Positions 24,868-32,629 of a stretch of 43,269 nt of DNA are shown one piece after another. Location: contig JAKSLT010000015.1 in assembly GCA_024401055.1 (NCBI GenBank), forward strand, positions 1 to 43,269, in the 5' to 3' direction. This DNA is from Bacteroidaceae bacterium (GTDB lineage: Bacteria; Bacteroidota; Bacteroidia; Bacteroidales; Bacteroidaceae). The notes beneath the pieces are model-generated. The model had not been told where the DNA came from and made no database searches. It was given only the letters and a program-made list of their open reading frames with translations. A program made the position numbers and the translations under genes. Numbering within the stretch: the stretch's first letter is position 1; each line of letters opens with the position of its first letter.

Positions 24868-25560
24868 ATGCTGCTACTCATAGTTGATGATGAGCCGGAT
24901 ATATGCGAGATACTCCGTTTCAACCTGGAGCTGGAGGGGTACGACGTGCTGACTGCCGAAAGCGCTGAGGAGGCTCAGACTTTGGTGAACAGCCATCCCG
25001 TGGACCTCATCCTGCTTGACGTGATGATGACGCCCAAGTCGGGATTTGAGTGGGCGCGGGAGCTGAAAGACGACAAGCGCACGGCCCGCATTCCTATTAT
25101 ATTCTGCACCGCCAAGACGATGGAGGACGACCTGCTCACGGGTTTCGCCCTGGGCAGCGACGACTATATATGCAAGCCTTTCCGCATCAGCGAGGTGAAG
25201 GCTCGGGTGAGGGCTGTGCTGCGGCGAACGCAGAGCGAGGAGGGCGCGAAGGCGGACCTCTCGGCCGGAAACACGCTGGCCTACGAGGGCCTCGTGCTGG
25301 ACCTTGACCGCAAGGAGTGCAGGGTGGACGGCAGGGAGGTGGCGTTCACAAAACTGGAGTTTGAACTCCTGGCGCTCCTCCTTTCCAAGCCCGGGCAGGT
25401 GTTCTCGCGGGAAAGGATTCTGCACGCGGTGTGGCCGAGTGATACCCTCGTGCTGGACAGGACGGTGGACGTGAACATTACACGCATCCGCAAGAAAATC
25501 GGAATATACGGCGAATGCCTGCGCAATAAGTTTGGTTACGGTTATATGTTCGGCAGATGA
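24868..25560 (+). CDS. OmpR/PhoB-family response regulator
   Basis: 230 residues. The receiver domain (1-120) has an acidic pocket at D7/D8, phosphoacceptor D51 in 'LILLDVMM', a Thr in 'FCTAK' and the Lys in 'YICKPF'. The winged-helix DNA-binding domain (about 135-230) has 'LTKLEFELLALLLSKPGQVFSRE'-type helices and ends 'RTVDVNITRIRKKIG...GYGYMF' as in PhoB/OmpR. Its stop overlaps the kinase start by 4 bases (ATGA), so translation is coupled. It could be the phosphate regulator PhoB or an RprY-like regulator; the upstream Na/phosphate symporter favours the former. Confidence 0.9.
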   Translation: MLLLIVDDEPDICEILRFNLELEGYDVLTAESAEEAQTLVNSHPVDLILLDVMMTPKSGFEWARELKDDKRTARIPIIFCTAKTMEDDLLTGFALGSDDYICKPFRISEVKARVRAVLRRTQSEEGAKADLSAGNTLAYEGLVLDLDRKECRVDGREVAFTKLEFELLALLLSKPGQVFSRERILHAVWPSDTLVLDRTVDVNITRIRKKIGIYGECLRNKFGYGYMFGR

Positions 25561-26768
25561 TACAGACACGGCTTACCAGTAAGATATTCGTGGCGGCGAC
25601 GATACTCGTCAGTGTGTTCACGCTGTTTTTCGGTATTTACGAATACAGGCGAGAGCACGCCTTCCGCGTGGATATCCTGCACTCGCAACTGCAACTCAAT
25701 AATTACCATTTCCTGGAGCAGAGAGGCGACCGGGAAATACGTGTGACCGTGACCGATACCCTGGGCAACGTGCTCTCCGACACCGAAAAGAAGGACGTGA
25801 GCCGCATGGGCAACCACCAGAAGCGCGAGGAGATAAAGGAGGCCCTGCACTGCGGGAGCGGCTACGCCATAAAACGCGCGTCGGAAACGAATGGAGAGAA
25901 GTATTTCTACTCCGCTACGCGCTTCGGCGACCGTATCGTGCGCTCCTCCGTGCCTTATTCTGCGGAGTTGACGTCCTCGCTTGAGCGCGACTACACCTTT
26001 TTCTATTATACGGCGGGAATACTGGCCCTCTTGGCCGTTGTTATGTATTTCCGCCACCGTTACGAGTACAGCGAGCGGGAGAAACTGCGCATCAAGCGGC
26101 AACTCACGGAGAACGCGGCGCATGAACTGAAAACGCCTGCCGCCACCATTGAGGGCTACCTGGAGACGCTTGTAGGAAATCCCCACATGGCGGAGGACAA
26201 GCGCAAGACGTTTCTTGAGAAATGCCATGCGCAGAGCCGCAGGATGAGTAGCCTGCTGGCGGATATGAGTACCCTCACCCGTCTGGACGAGGCCCGTATC
26301 GTTCGTCCCGCGACCGTCATAGACGCGGCGGCTATCCTTCGTCAGGTGCGGGAGGAGACGGCGGAGCAATTCCGTGAACAGGGCATGGAACTGCTGTGGC
26401 ATGTGCCTGAAACGCTGCCTATGTCGGGCGATGCCTCGCTCATTGATTCTCTTTTCCGCAACGTCTTCAGCAATGTTCTCTCTCACGCTATGGGGGCTAC
26501 GTGCTTCAAAGTGGAGGCCCGGGTGACGGGCGAGCGCTACACCTTTATCTTCGCCGATAACGGGCCGGGCGTTCCCGCCGCTCACCTCCCTCATCTCTTC
26601 GAGCGCTTCTATCGCATTGATAAGGGCCGCTCCCGCCGTCTGGGCGGCACGGGCCTTGGCCTCGCCATCGTGAAGAACATAGCCCTGCAGTACGGAGGCT
26701 CCGCCGCCGCGGCCCCCACGCCGGGAGGTGGACTAACGTTGGAAGTGGAACTGGCCGCAGGTGTGTGA
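25557..26768 (+). CDS. Membrane sensor histidine kinase
   Basis: 403 residues. Two membrane helices (about 9-26 and 148-163) enclose a sensor region of about 120 residues. The H-box AAHELKTP has its His at 189, followed by a DHp domain and an HATPase domain with an N-box-like 'FRNVFSNVLSHA', G1 DNGPGV and G2 GGTGLGLAIVKN. It autophosphorylates and passes phosphate to the regulator overlapping it by 4 bases. The N-box is degenerate: the usual NLLxNAxKYS is changed to NVLSHA, keeping only one of the usual Asn. That may weaken ATP/Mg binding or be natural variation. The ligand is unknown; a phosphate-related signal is inferred from the neighbour. Confidence 0.9.
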   Translation: MIQTRLTSKIFVAATILVSVFTLFFGIYEYRREHAFRVDILHSQLQLNNYHFLEQRGDREIRVTVTDTLGNVLSDTEKKDVSRMGNHQKREEIKEALHCGSGYAIKRASETNGEKYFYSATRFGDRIVRSSVPYSAELTSSLERDYTFFYYTAGILALLAVVMYFRHRYEYSEREKLRIKRQLTENAAHELKTPAATIEGYLETLVGNPHMAEDKRKTFLEKCHAQSRRMSSLLADMSTLTRLDEARIVRPATVIDAAAILRQVREETAEQFREQGMELLWHVPETLPMSGDASLIDSLFRNVFSNVLSHAMGATCFKVEARVTGERYTFIFADNGPGVPAAHLPHLFERFYRIDKGRSRRLGGTGLGLAIVKNIALQYGGSAAAAPTPGGGLTLEVELAAGV

Positions 26769-26803
26769 CACCGCCGCATAGCCTTGCTGACATATATAAT
26801 AAT

Positions 26804-26843
26804 AAAAACTCCCCCGAAGCAATGCTCCGAGGGAGTTTATTAT
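26804..26843. terminator. Terminator between the histidine kinase gene and pckA (convergent)
   Basis: The 8-bp stem AAACTCCC (26806-26813) / GGGAGTTT (26831-26838) has an inner CCGAAGC...GCTCCG part, A-run before and T/A-rich tail after. It can serve the plus-strand kinase and, from the other side, the minus-strand pckA. Confidence 0.75.
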
Positions 26844-26895
26844 GTTAGGCGGTCAACCTTGCATCTCGGTGGATACTCGGTTGTCGCACTTGCGA

Positions 26896-26923
26896 CTTAG
26901 AGCTTAGGACCAGCAGCGACGAG
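26896..26923. repeat. 28-bp direct repeat of the pckA 3' end
   Basis: These 28 bases are identical to 26959-26986, which encode the last residues of PckA (LVAAGPKL and stop). The copies are 63 bp apart. The one here is downstream of the stop, so it is a duplicated gene end. The 35 bases in between match nothing in the gene. Confidence 0.8.
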
Positions 26924-26959
26924 CTGAAATCTCGTTGCTGCGTCCACTCTGCGCTTCGC

Positions 26960-28561
26960 TTAGAGCTTAGGACCAGCAGCGACGAGAGCCTTACCGGCTT
27001 CGTTGGTGGTGTACTTGCCGAAGTTCTTGATGAAGCGGGCGGCGAGGTCCTTGGCCTTCTCTTCCCACTTGCAAGCGCAGTCGTAGGTGTCGCGGGGGTC
27101 GAGGATGGCGGGATCAACGCCGGGGAGAGCGGTGGGAACCTCAAAGTCGAAGAGAGGAATCTTCTTGGTGGGAGCCTCGTTGATGGCGCCGGAGAGGATG
27201 GCGTCGATGATGCCGCGGGTATCCTTGATGGAGATACGCTTGCCCGTGCCGTTCCAACCGGTGTTCACGAGGTAAGCCTTGGCACCGCTGCGCTGCATCT
27301 TCTTGACGAGTTCCTCGGCGTACTTGGTGGGGTGCAGTTCAAGGAAGGCCTGGCCGAAGCAAGCGGAGAAGGTGGGAGTGGGCTCGGTGATGCCGCGCTC
27401 GGTACCGGCGAGCTTGGCGGTGAAGCCAGAGAGGAAGTAGTACTGAGTCTGCTCGGGAGTCAGGATGCTTACGGGAGGCAGTACGCCAAAGGCGTCGGCA
27501 CTGAGGAAGATAACCTGCTTGGCAGCGGGAGCGCTGGAACCGGGCTGGATGTTCTGGATGTGGTTGATGGGGTAGGACACGCGGGTGTTCTCGGTCACGC
27601 TCTTGTCGGCGAAGTCAATCTTACCGTTCTCGTCAACCGTTACGTTCTCGAGGAGGGCGTCGCGACGGATGGCGTTGTAGATGTCGGGCTCGCTTTCCTT
27701 GTCGAGGTTGATAACCTTGGCGTAGCAGCCGCCTTCGAAGTTGAAGATACCTTCGTCGTCCCAGCCGTGCTCGTCGTCACCGATGAGGCGACGCTTGGGG
27801 TCGGTGGAGAGGGTGGTCTTGCCGGTGCCGGAGAGACCGAAGAAGATGGCGGTGTTCTCGCCGTTCATGTCGCAGTTGGCGGAGCAGTGCATGGAGGCGA
27901 TGCCCTGGAGGGGGAGGTAGTAGTTCATCATGGAGAACATACCCTTCTTCATCTCGCCGCCGTACCAAGTGTTGATGATAACCTGCTCACGGCTGGTGGT
28001 GTTGAAGGCCACGCAGGTGTCGGAGCGCAGGCCGAGCTCTTCGAAGTTCTCTACCTTGGCCTTGGAGGCGTTGTAGATAACGAAGTTGGGCTCGAAGGCT
28101 GCGAGTTCTTCCTCGGTGGGCTGGATGAACATGTTCTTGATGAAGTGAGCCTGCCAAGCCACCTCGACGATGAAGCGGACGGCCATGCGGGTGTCCTTGT
28201 TGGCGCCGCAGAAGGCATCAACTACATAGAGGTTCTTGTTGCAGAGTTCCTTAACGGCGATTTCCTTAACCTTAGCCCATACTTCCTCGGACATGGGGTG
28301 GTTGTCGTTCTTGTACTCCTCGGTAGTCCACCATACGGTGTTCTTGGAGTTCTCGTCCATCACGATGTACTTGTCCTTAGGAGAACGGCCGGTGAAGATA
28401 CCGGTCATCACGTTGACGGCGCCGAGTTCGGTCTGCTGACCTACCTCATAGCCTTCGAGGCCAGCCTTGGTCTCTTCGGCGAAGAGGGTTTCATAACTGG
28501 GGTTGTGGGCAATCACGGTAGCACCGGTGATGCCGTACTTGGTAAGATCTAATGTTGCCAT
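26960..28561 (-). CDS. pckA: Phosphoenolpyruvate carboxykinase (ATP)
   Basis: 533 residues, normal for the ATP-dependent enzyme. P-loop GLSGTGKT at 242-249, a second metal/nucleotide segment '[20 protein letters not shown]' directly after it, and the family segment 'HCSANCD' near 225. It interconverts oxaloacetate and PEP; in succinate-forming Bacteroidales it mostly works in the carboxylating direction, fixing CO2 and making ATP. The malate dehydrogenase gene on the same strand (32630-33622) is the next step towards succinate. The start is 41 bp after the stop of an FKBP gene, with no clear promoter in the gap (only a 16-bp duplicated TTATTTAGTTGAA motif), so it may be transcribed with the FKBP genes. 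Confidence 0.95.
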   Translation of the reverse strand: MATLDLTKYGITGATVIAHNPSYETLFAEETKAGLEGYEVGQQTELGAVNVMTGIFTGRSPKDKYIVMDENSKNTVWWTTEEYKNDNHPMSEEVWAKVKEIAVKELCNKNLYVVDAFCGANKDTRMAVRFIVEVAWQAHFIKNMFIQPTEEELAAFEPNFVIYNASKAKVENFEELGLRSDTCVAFNTTSREQVIINTWYGGEMKKGMFSMMNYYLPLQGIASMHCSANCDMNGENTAIFFGLSGTGKTTLSTDPKRRLIGDDEHGWDDEGIFNFEGGCYAKVINLDKESEPDIYNAIRRDALLENVTVDENGKIDFADKSVTENTRVSYPINHIQNIQPGSSAPAAKQVIFLSADAFGVLPPVSILTPEQTQYYFLSGFTAKLAGTERGITEPTPTFSACFGQAFLELHPTKYAEELVKKMQRSGAKAYLVNTGWNGTGKRISIKDTRGIIDAILSGAINEAPTKKIPLFDFEVPTALPGVDPAILDPRDTYDCACKWEEKAKDLAARFIKNFGKYTTNEAGKALVAAGPKL

Positions 28562-28602
28562 TGATTTTAGTTATTTAGTTGAAGGGTTATTTAGTTGAAA
28601 AG

Positions 28603-29475
28603 TTATTTCTTGTCCTTGATGCTGAGGAGTTCTACCTTGAAGATGAGGGTGGCGTAGGGAGGAATGCCGCCGCGGCTGCCCTGTTCGCCGTATGCGAGGT
28701 CGTAGGGGATGTAGAGGTTCCAGGTGGAGCCTACGGGCATCATGCAGAGAGCCTCGGTCCAGCCCTTGATGACTTGGTTCACGCCGAAGGTGGCGGGCTT
28801 GCCGCGCTTGTAGGAGGAGTCGAAGACGGTGCCGTCGATGAGCTTACCCTCGTAGTTCACTTCCACCTGGCAGGTGTCGGTGGGCACGGGGCCATTGCCC
28901 ATGGTGACAACTTCGTACTGCAGGCCGCTGGGGAGTGTCTTGATGCCGGGCTTTTGGCCGTTCTCGGCGAGCCAGTTGAGGCCTTCGCAGCGCATCACTT
29001 CCTTGCGGTAGTTGCTCTGCTGCTCCACGATGCTCTCGGCCACGCTGTCGGCGAGGTGAGCCTTACCGAGCACGGCTTCGGCGAGCCCCTGCACGTAGAG
29101 TTCCTTGTTGAAATAGGTGGAGTCATTGCCGGCGAACTGCTCGGTGAGGCTCTGGATGACGCGCTCGCGGTTCATCTTGGCAATCTTGAGGCCGGCCACA
29201 TAGGCTACGAGGCGGTCTTCCTCTTCCTGGGAAATCTGGGCGGTGAGGCCTTTGGCGAACTGGTCGTAGTTGGCTTCCTGCACGCCTTCCTGCTGGGCGA
29301 GGTACTGCTTCAGGCTGGGAGCCTGCACAACGCCGATGGCGTAGCTGAACTGATCGGAGGGAGCGGCCTGCACGGCGGGCACTTCCTTCTTGAGCTCAAG
29401 GGTCTTTTTCTTGGTGCGTGCGCTGGCTCCGCTGCAGATGAGGAGGGAGAGCGCAATAAGAAGAATCTTTTTCAT
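28603..29475 (-). CDS. Exported FKBP-type peptidyl-prolyl isomerase (copy 1)
   Basis: 290 residues. Signal peptide (MKKILLIALSLLICSGASA; the Cys in LLIC might make it a lipoprotein, but the context fits signal peptidase I better). A helical FKBP_N-type dimerisation region (about 50-180) precedes the FKBP domain (about 195-288), which has VNYEGKLIDGTVFDSS, VIKGWTEAL and IPYDLAYGE, so the usual active-site aromatic residues (Tyr, Phe-Asp, Trp, Tyr) are kept. It should act as a periplasmic folding catalyst, FkpA-like. It is the third of three tandem paralogues on the minus strand (order 30452, 29504, 28603), with a 28-base gap to the next. Confidence 0.9.
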   Translation of the reverse strand: MKKILLIALSLLICSGASARTKKKTLELKKEVPAVQAAPSDQFSYAIGVVQAPSLKQYLAQQEGVQEANYDQFAKGLTAQISQEEEDRLVAYVAGLKIAKMNRERVIQSLTEQFAGNDSTYFNKELYVQGLAEAVLGKAHLADSVAESIVEQQSNYRKEVMRCEGLNWLAENGQKPGIKTLPSGLQYEVVTMGNGPVPTDTCQVEVNYEGKLIDGTVFDSSYKRGKPATFGVNQVIKGWTEALCMMPVGSTWNLYIPYDLAYGEQGSRGGIPPYATLIFKVELLSIKDKK

Positions 29476-29503
29476 TTCTTACTTTTTATATTTTGTTTTT
29501 TAC

Positions 29504-30418
29504 TTAGTTAGGCATCTCTACTACCTGGGGCTGACCCATCATTTGCGGCTGGGCGTCCTTGTCGATGCTGACGAGCTTAACCTTGAAGACGAGGGCACTG
29601 CAAGGCTGGATGGGGCCTGTGCTGTTTTCGCCGTAAGCCTGCTGGTAGGGGATATAGATTTCCCACTCGCTGCCCACGGTCATCTGCTGCAAGGCGTAGC
29701 CGAAGCCGGGAATCATCTGGCCGGGTACGCAAGGCATGGGCTCGCCCTGAGTGTAGTTGCTGTCGAAGACGGTGCCGTCAACGAGCCTGCCTTCATAGAA
29801 TATCTTCACCTGACTGTCGGCCTTGGGCTTTTCGCCGTTGCCCGGGGTCAGAACCTTATACTGCACGCCGTTGGGGAACGTCTTTACGTCGGGTTTCTTG
29901 GCATTGGCGGCCAGGAAGCTCTCGCCAGCCTTCTTGTTGCTCTCAAACATCTTGGCGCGCTCGGCGTTGATACGGCCGTTCACGTCGTTGCCGGCTATTT
30001 CGGGAGTGACGGGCATGCCGTTGATAGACATGTTGCTGCGACGGTAAGCACCGTTCACTACGCCGGCCAGATAGTTGCGGCGGCTGAGGGTCTGGGTGGA
30101 ATCGTTGCCGAAGATTTGCCTTTCCATGCCTTCAAGCTGCGAGTTGCTCTGCATGCCGAACATAATGCCCAGATAGCGGGCCATCTTTTTCTTGTCGGCG
30201 GAGCCCAGGGTGCCTTCCTTCATGCCGGCGATGAACTCCTTGAGGTAGGTGCTGTCGAGGCCGCCTTGCTGCAGGACGTTCTCGACGTAGGCGCTGTTGG
30301 CCATACCTACCTCGTAGCTGATGGTGTCAATGTTGTTGGAGAGGGAGGGCTTCATGCGTCCTTCCTGACAGCTGGCCAGCGTGAGGGCGGCCATGGCGAA
30401 TAAGAGAACTTTTTTCAT
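29504..30418 (-). CDS. FKBP-type peptidyl-prolyl isomerase lipoprotein (copy 2)
   Basis: 304 residues. A lipobox LASC with Cys17 makes it a lipoprotein. The N-terminal helical region holds 'DTISYEVGMANSAYVENVL'. The FKBP domain (about 200-292) has IFYEGRLVDGTVFDSN and IPYQQAYGE, but the conserved Trp of the pocket floor is Phe here ('MIPGFGYAL' against 'VIKGWTEAL' in copy 1). Lower or altered catalysis, or a mainly chaperone role, is possible. Middle gene of the three-gene tandem set. Confidence 0.9.
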   Translation of the reverse strand: MKKVLLFAMAALTLASCQEGRMKPSLSNNIDTISYEVGMANSAYVENVLQQGGLDSTYLKEFIAGMKEGTLGSADKKKMARYLGIMFGMQSNSQLEGMERQIFGNDSTQTLSRRNYLAGVVNGAYRRSNMSINGMPVTPEIAGNDVNGRINAERAKMFESNKKAGESFLAANAKKPDVKTFPNGVQYKVLTPGNGEKPKADSQVKIFYEGRLVDGTVFDSNYTQGEPMPCVPGQMIPGFGYALQQMTVGSEWEIYIPYQQAYGENSTGPIQPCSALVFKVKLVSIDKDAQPQMMGQPQVVEMPN

Positions 30419-30451
30419 ATTTGTATTGGTTTGATTGAATCGGAGGGGGAA

Positions 30452-31036
30452 TTATTGGATGCTGATGAGCTCCACGTCGAAGATGAGCGTGGCGTAGGGC
30501 GGGATGCTGCCTCCGGCGCCGCGTGCGCCGTAGCCCAGCTGGAAGGGAATGGTGAAGCGGAACTTGCTCCCCACGGCCATGAGCTGCAAGCCCTCCGTCC
30601 AGCCGGCGATGACGCCCTGGAGGGGGAACGAGGCGGGTTCGCCGCGGCGATAGGAGGAGTCGAACACGGTGCCGTCCACGAGGCGACCCTCATAGTGGCA
30701 CGTCACGGTGTCGGTAGCCTTGGGCTTCTGGCCCAGGGCGGCGGTGAGTATCTCATACTGCAGGCCGCTCTCCGTCACCTTCACGCCCTCTTTCTTGGCG
30801 TTCTCGGCAAGGTATTTCTCGCCTTCGGCGCGCAGGGCGCGGCTCTGTTCCTCTTCTTTCTTCTGTAGGTATTGCTGCACGGTAATCTGGGCCTCCTGGT
30901 CGGTGAGCTCAGTCTTTTCGCCGTCGATTACGGCCTTGACGGCGGCGGTGAAGTCCTCCGTCTGCAGGGCATCGACACCCATCTGGCGGAGATTGCGGGC
31001 AATGGCCATGCCCAAAGCGTAACTTATTTTATCCAT
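30452..31036 (-). CDS. Cytoplasmic FKBP-type peptidyl-prolyl isomerase (copy 3)
   Basis: 194 residues starting MDKISYALGMAIARNL with no signal peptide, so cytoplasmic, FKBP22-like. The short helical N-domain (1-95) contains 'QYLQKKEEEQSRALRAEGEKYL'. The FKBP domain (about 100-194) has CHYEGRLVDGTVFDSS, VIAGWTEGL and IPFQLGYG, with the pocket Trp present. It is the first gene of the FKBP-pckA run and has a -7 box at 31080. Confidence 0.9.
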   Translation of the reverse strand: MDKISYALGMAIARNLRQMGVDALQTEDFTAAVKAVIDGEKTELTDQEAQITVQQYLQKKEEEQSRALRAEGEKYLAENAKKEGVKVTESGLQYEILTAALGQKPKATDTVTCHYEGRLVDGTVFDSSYRRGEPASFPLQGVIAGWTEGLQLMAVGSKFRFTIPFQLGYGARGAGGSIPPYATLIFDVELISIQ

Positions 31037-31079
31037 TGATTTTTTAGTGTTGTTGTAAGGGGTGCGGTTTATTCCGTGC

Positions 31080-31088
31080 GCAAAATTA
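31080..31088 (-). promoter_or_regulatory. -7 box of the FKBP-pckA run
   Basis: On the minus strand TAATTTTGC fits TAnnTTTGC exactly, 44 bp before the FKBP start at 31036. No TTTG is present at 19-21 bp upstream. From 31089 to 31385 I see no gene; the sequence is pyrimidine-rich with an AT-rich stretch at 31125-31145. Confidence 0.6.
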
Positions 31089-31385
31089 CAAAAAACTTTT
31101 CTTTCGCCCGCCGTTCTTTCCGTACATTATATATTTTTATATATGTGCGCGCGCGAAAAGGCAACTGTGGTTGCCAAAAATCTCCCTGCTGCTGGCCTTG
31201 CGCGCACTTTACGCCTTGGTTCAGGATAAGAGCCTCGCATATCAGATGCCCCCAAACTGCAATTCTTTCCTTCATAAACCACTCTCCGCCTCTCTCCGTT
31301 TTCCCCGTCCCGTTTCGCGGCAACAAAGCGCCTGCCGTCTGTCCCGAAGAGGCTGCCTCTGCTTTATTTCGCCGACAGCAATATC

Positions 31386-31495
31386 GCACAACCTAGGTCG
31401 CGTGATTGCACAACCTAGGTTGTGTGATTAAACAACCTAGGTCGCGCGATTAAACAACCTAGGTTGTGCAATCAGACAACCTAGGTTGTGTAATA
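31386..31495. repeat. Array of five 22-bp repeats with ACAACCTAGGTTGT core
   Basis: CCTAGG starts at 31392, 31414, 31436, 31458 and 31480, exactly 22 bp apart. Units 2, 4 and 5 carry the 14-bp palindrome ACAACCTAGGTTGT; units 1 and 3 have ACAACCTAGGTCGC. The spacer is GYGATTAAA-like. It lies about 300 bp upstream of the FKBP promoter, in a 676-bp gap with no gene. Confidence 0.92.
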
Positions 31496-31643
31496 AAAGA
31501 ATGGGGGAAAAAACAGGGGAGTGCGGGAGCAGGAAAAAATCATGCAGGATTTGTAACGGTTTTGGGGGAACTTTCGGGAAGCTTTTCGCGGCCTTGCCGT
31601 TATTCAGGAGGCTTGCGCATGCGTGACTTAGCTTGCGGACACG

Positions 31644-31670
31644 AAAAAAGCCCCGCGAGGACGGGGCTTT
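31644..31670 (-). terminator. Terminator of the minus-strand outer-membrane protein gene
   Basis: On the minus strand AAAGCCCCG, loop TCCTCG, CGGGGCTTT, then a T-run. It lies 43 bp after the stop at 31713. Confidence 0.85.
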
Positions 31671-31712
31671 ATGGGGCGGGACGACGTGGGCGTCGTCCGT
31701 GTGTAGGGCTAC

Positions 31713-32489
31713 TTAGAATAAGCGACCGTTGATGCGGAAGTTCAGTACGGGATAGACGGAGAACTTGTTGATGGTGTTCAGAATTTTATCTGCCTTCTCG
31801 TTCGTGTCGTTGGTGGTGATAAGATTGTTCTTGAAGTCTCTGACTTCGGGTGAAGACCAGAACATTACGCCGAGGTCGAGCATGCAGCCCACTCGCTTCG
31901 TCTTGGGTACGGCGCGGCCGAAGCTGAGGCCGAGGTAGGGCTTCACCTTCTTGGTGTTGAGGGTGAGGCCGGAGATGTACTTACCGGTGACAGGGTCTGT
32001 GACCACGGGGAAAGTGTAGCCGTTGAGGCTGAGGCCCCAATTGTCTTCCTTGCCGGCGAATTCGCTAAGGTCGCTGGTGACGTCGAGGTTGATGATGTCT
32101 CTGGTGCCGAAGTAGAGGCCGGCGGTGAGGGCCACGGGCACGCGGCTGCTGCGGAAGGGGTAGATGCTGAGGAGTACGTCGCCGTTGACCATGTTGAGCT
32201 TACCGGTGGATTCCACGGTTTGGGGGAGGTTGGCAGTTCCGGGGGCTACGCTGGTGTCGGCGAAACGGCGCACGTTGATTGTCTTGTCGTACTTTACTTT
32301 GGGCATCATGGCGAAACCGGCACGGAGCTGGAGGTAGTCGGTGCAGACGGTGGCGAGGTCGGCGCCGAGGCCGGGTGTGCCGACGTTGAGGCCGATGGAC
32401 CAGTGGTTGAAGATTTTCTTGTCAACGTCTTGAGCGCTGACGGTGCAGGCGCCGCAGAGAAGGGCGCAGAGGAGAATGAGTTTCTTCAT
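31713..32489 (-). CDS. Outer-membrane beta-barrel protein
   Basis: 258 residues. Signal peptide MKKLILLCALLCGACTVSAQ (cleavage after about 19). A Cys near the end (CGAC) could be a lipobox, but VSAQ fits signal peptidase I. The rest shows alternating hydrophobic/polar strands ('WSIGLNVGTPGLGADLA', 'LQLRAGFAMMPKV', 'KPYLGLSFGRAV', 'VGCMLDLGVMFW'), and the end VLNFRINGRLF has a terminal Phe as outer-membrane barrels do. No specific family was recognised. It has its own terminator, and the mdh terminator lies upstream, so it is probably expressed alone. Confidence 0.8.
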   Translation of the reverse strand: MKKLILLCALLCGACTVSAQDVDKKIFNHWSIGLNVGTPGLGADLATVCTDYLQLRAGFAMMPKVKYDKTINVRRFADTSVAPGTANLPQTVESTGKLNMVNGDVLLSIYPFRSSRVPVALTAGLYFGTRDIINLDVTSDLSEFAGKEDNWGLSLNGYTFPVVTDPVTGKYISGLTLNTKKVKPYLGLSFGRAVPKTKRVGCMLDLGVMFWSSPEVRDFKNNLITTNDTNEKADKILNTINKFSVYPVLNFRINGRLF

Positions 32490-32503
32490 AGTGTTAGTGT
32501 GAA

Positions 32504-32545
32504 AATGAGATGAGTGAAATGTTTAATGAGAAGAGTGAAATGTTT
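32504..32545. repeat. 21-bp tandem duplication upstream of the outer-membrane protein gene
   Basis: AATGAGATGAGTGAAATGTTT (32504-32524; first 20 bases constrained) is followed by a copy with one change (32525-32545). It lies within the 60 bp between the OMP start and the mdh terminator, so it forms the promoter/leader region of the minus-strand OMP gene. No consensus -7 box was seen. Confidence 0.75.
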
Positions 32546-32549
32546 TATG

Positions 32550-32602
32550 AAAAAGCCAAGCAGCCCCCAGACTTGGGGGGCGTCCAAATCTGAAGGCTGC
32601 TT
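32550..32602 (-). terminator. Terminator of mdh
   Basis: On the minus strand AAGCAGCC (32595-32602) pairs with GGCTGCTT (32558-32565), with an inner CGCCCCCCAAGTCTGGGGG hairpin, then GGCTTTTT. It lies 28 bp after the mdh stop. Confidence 0.75.
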
Positions 32603-32629
32603 GTGCGATTGCTGTGGTGGGCAGGCCGG

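Noticed and set aside
31076-31431. Plus-strand frames of 86-106 residues in the FKBP-OMP gap
   Set aside because: No start context, no homology-like pattern, and they run into the 22-bp array.
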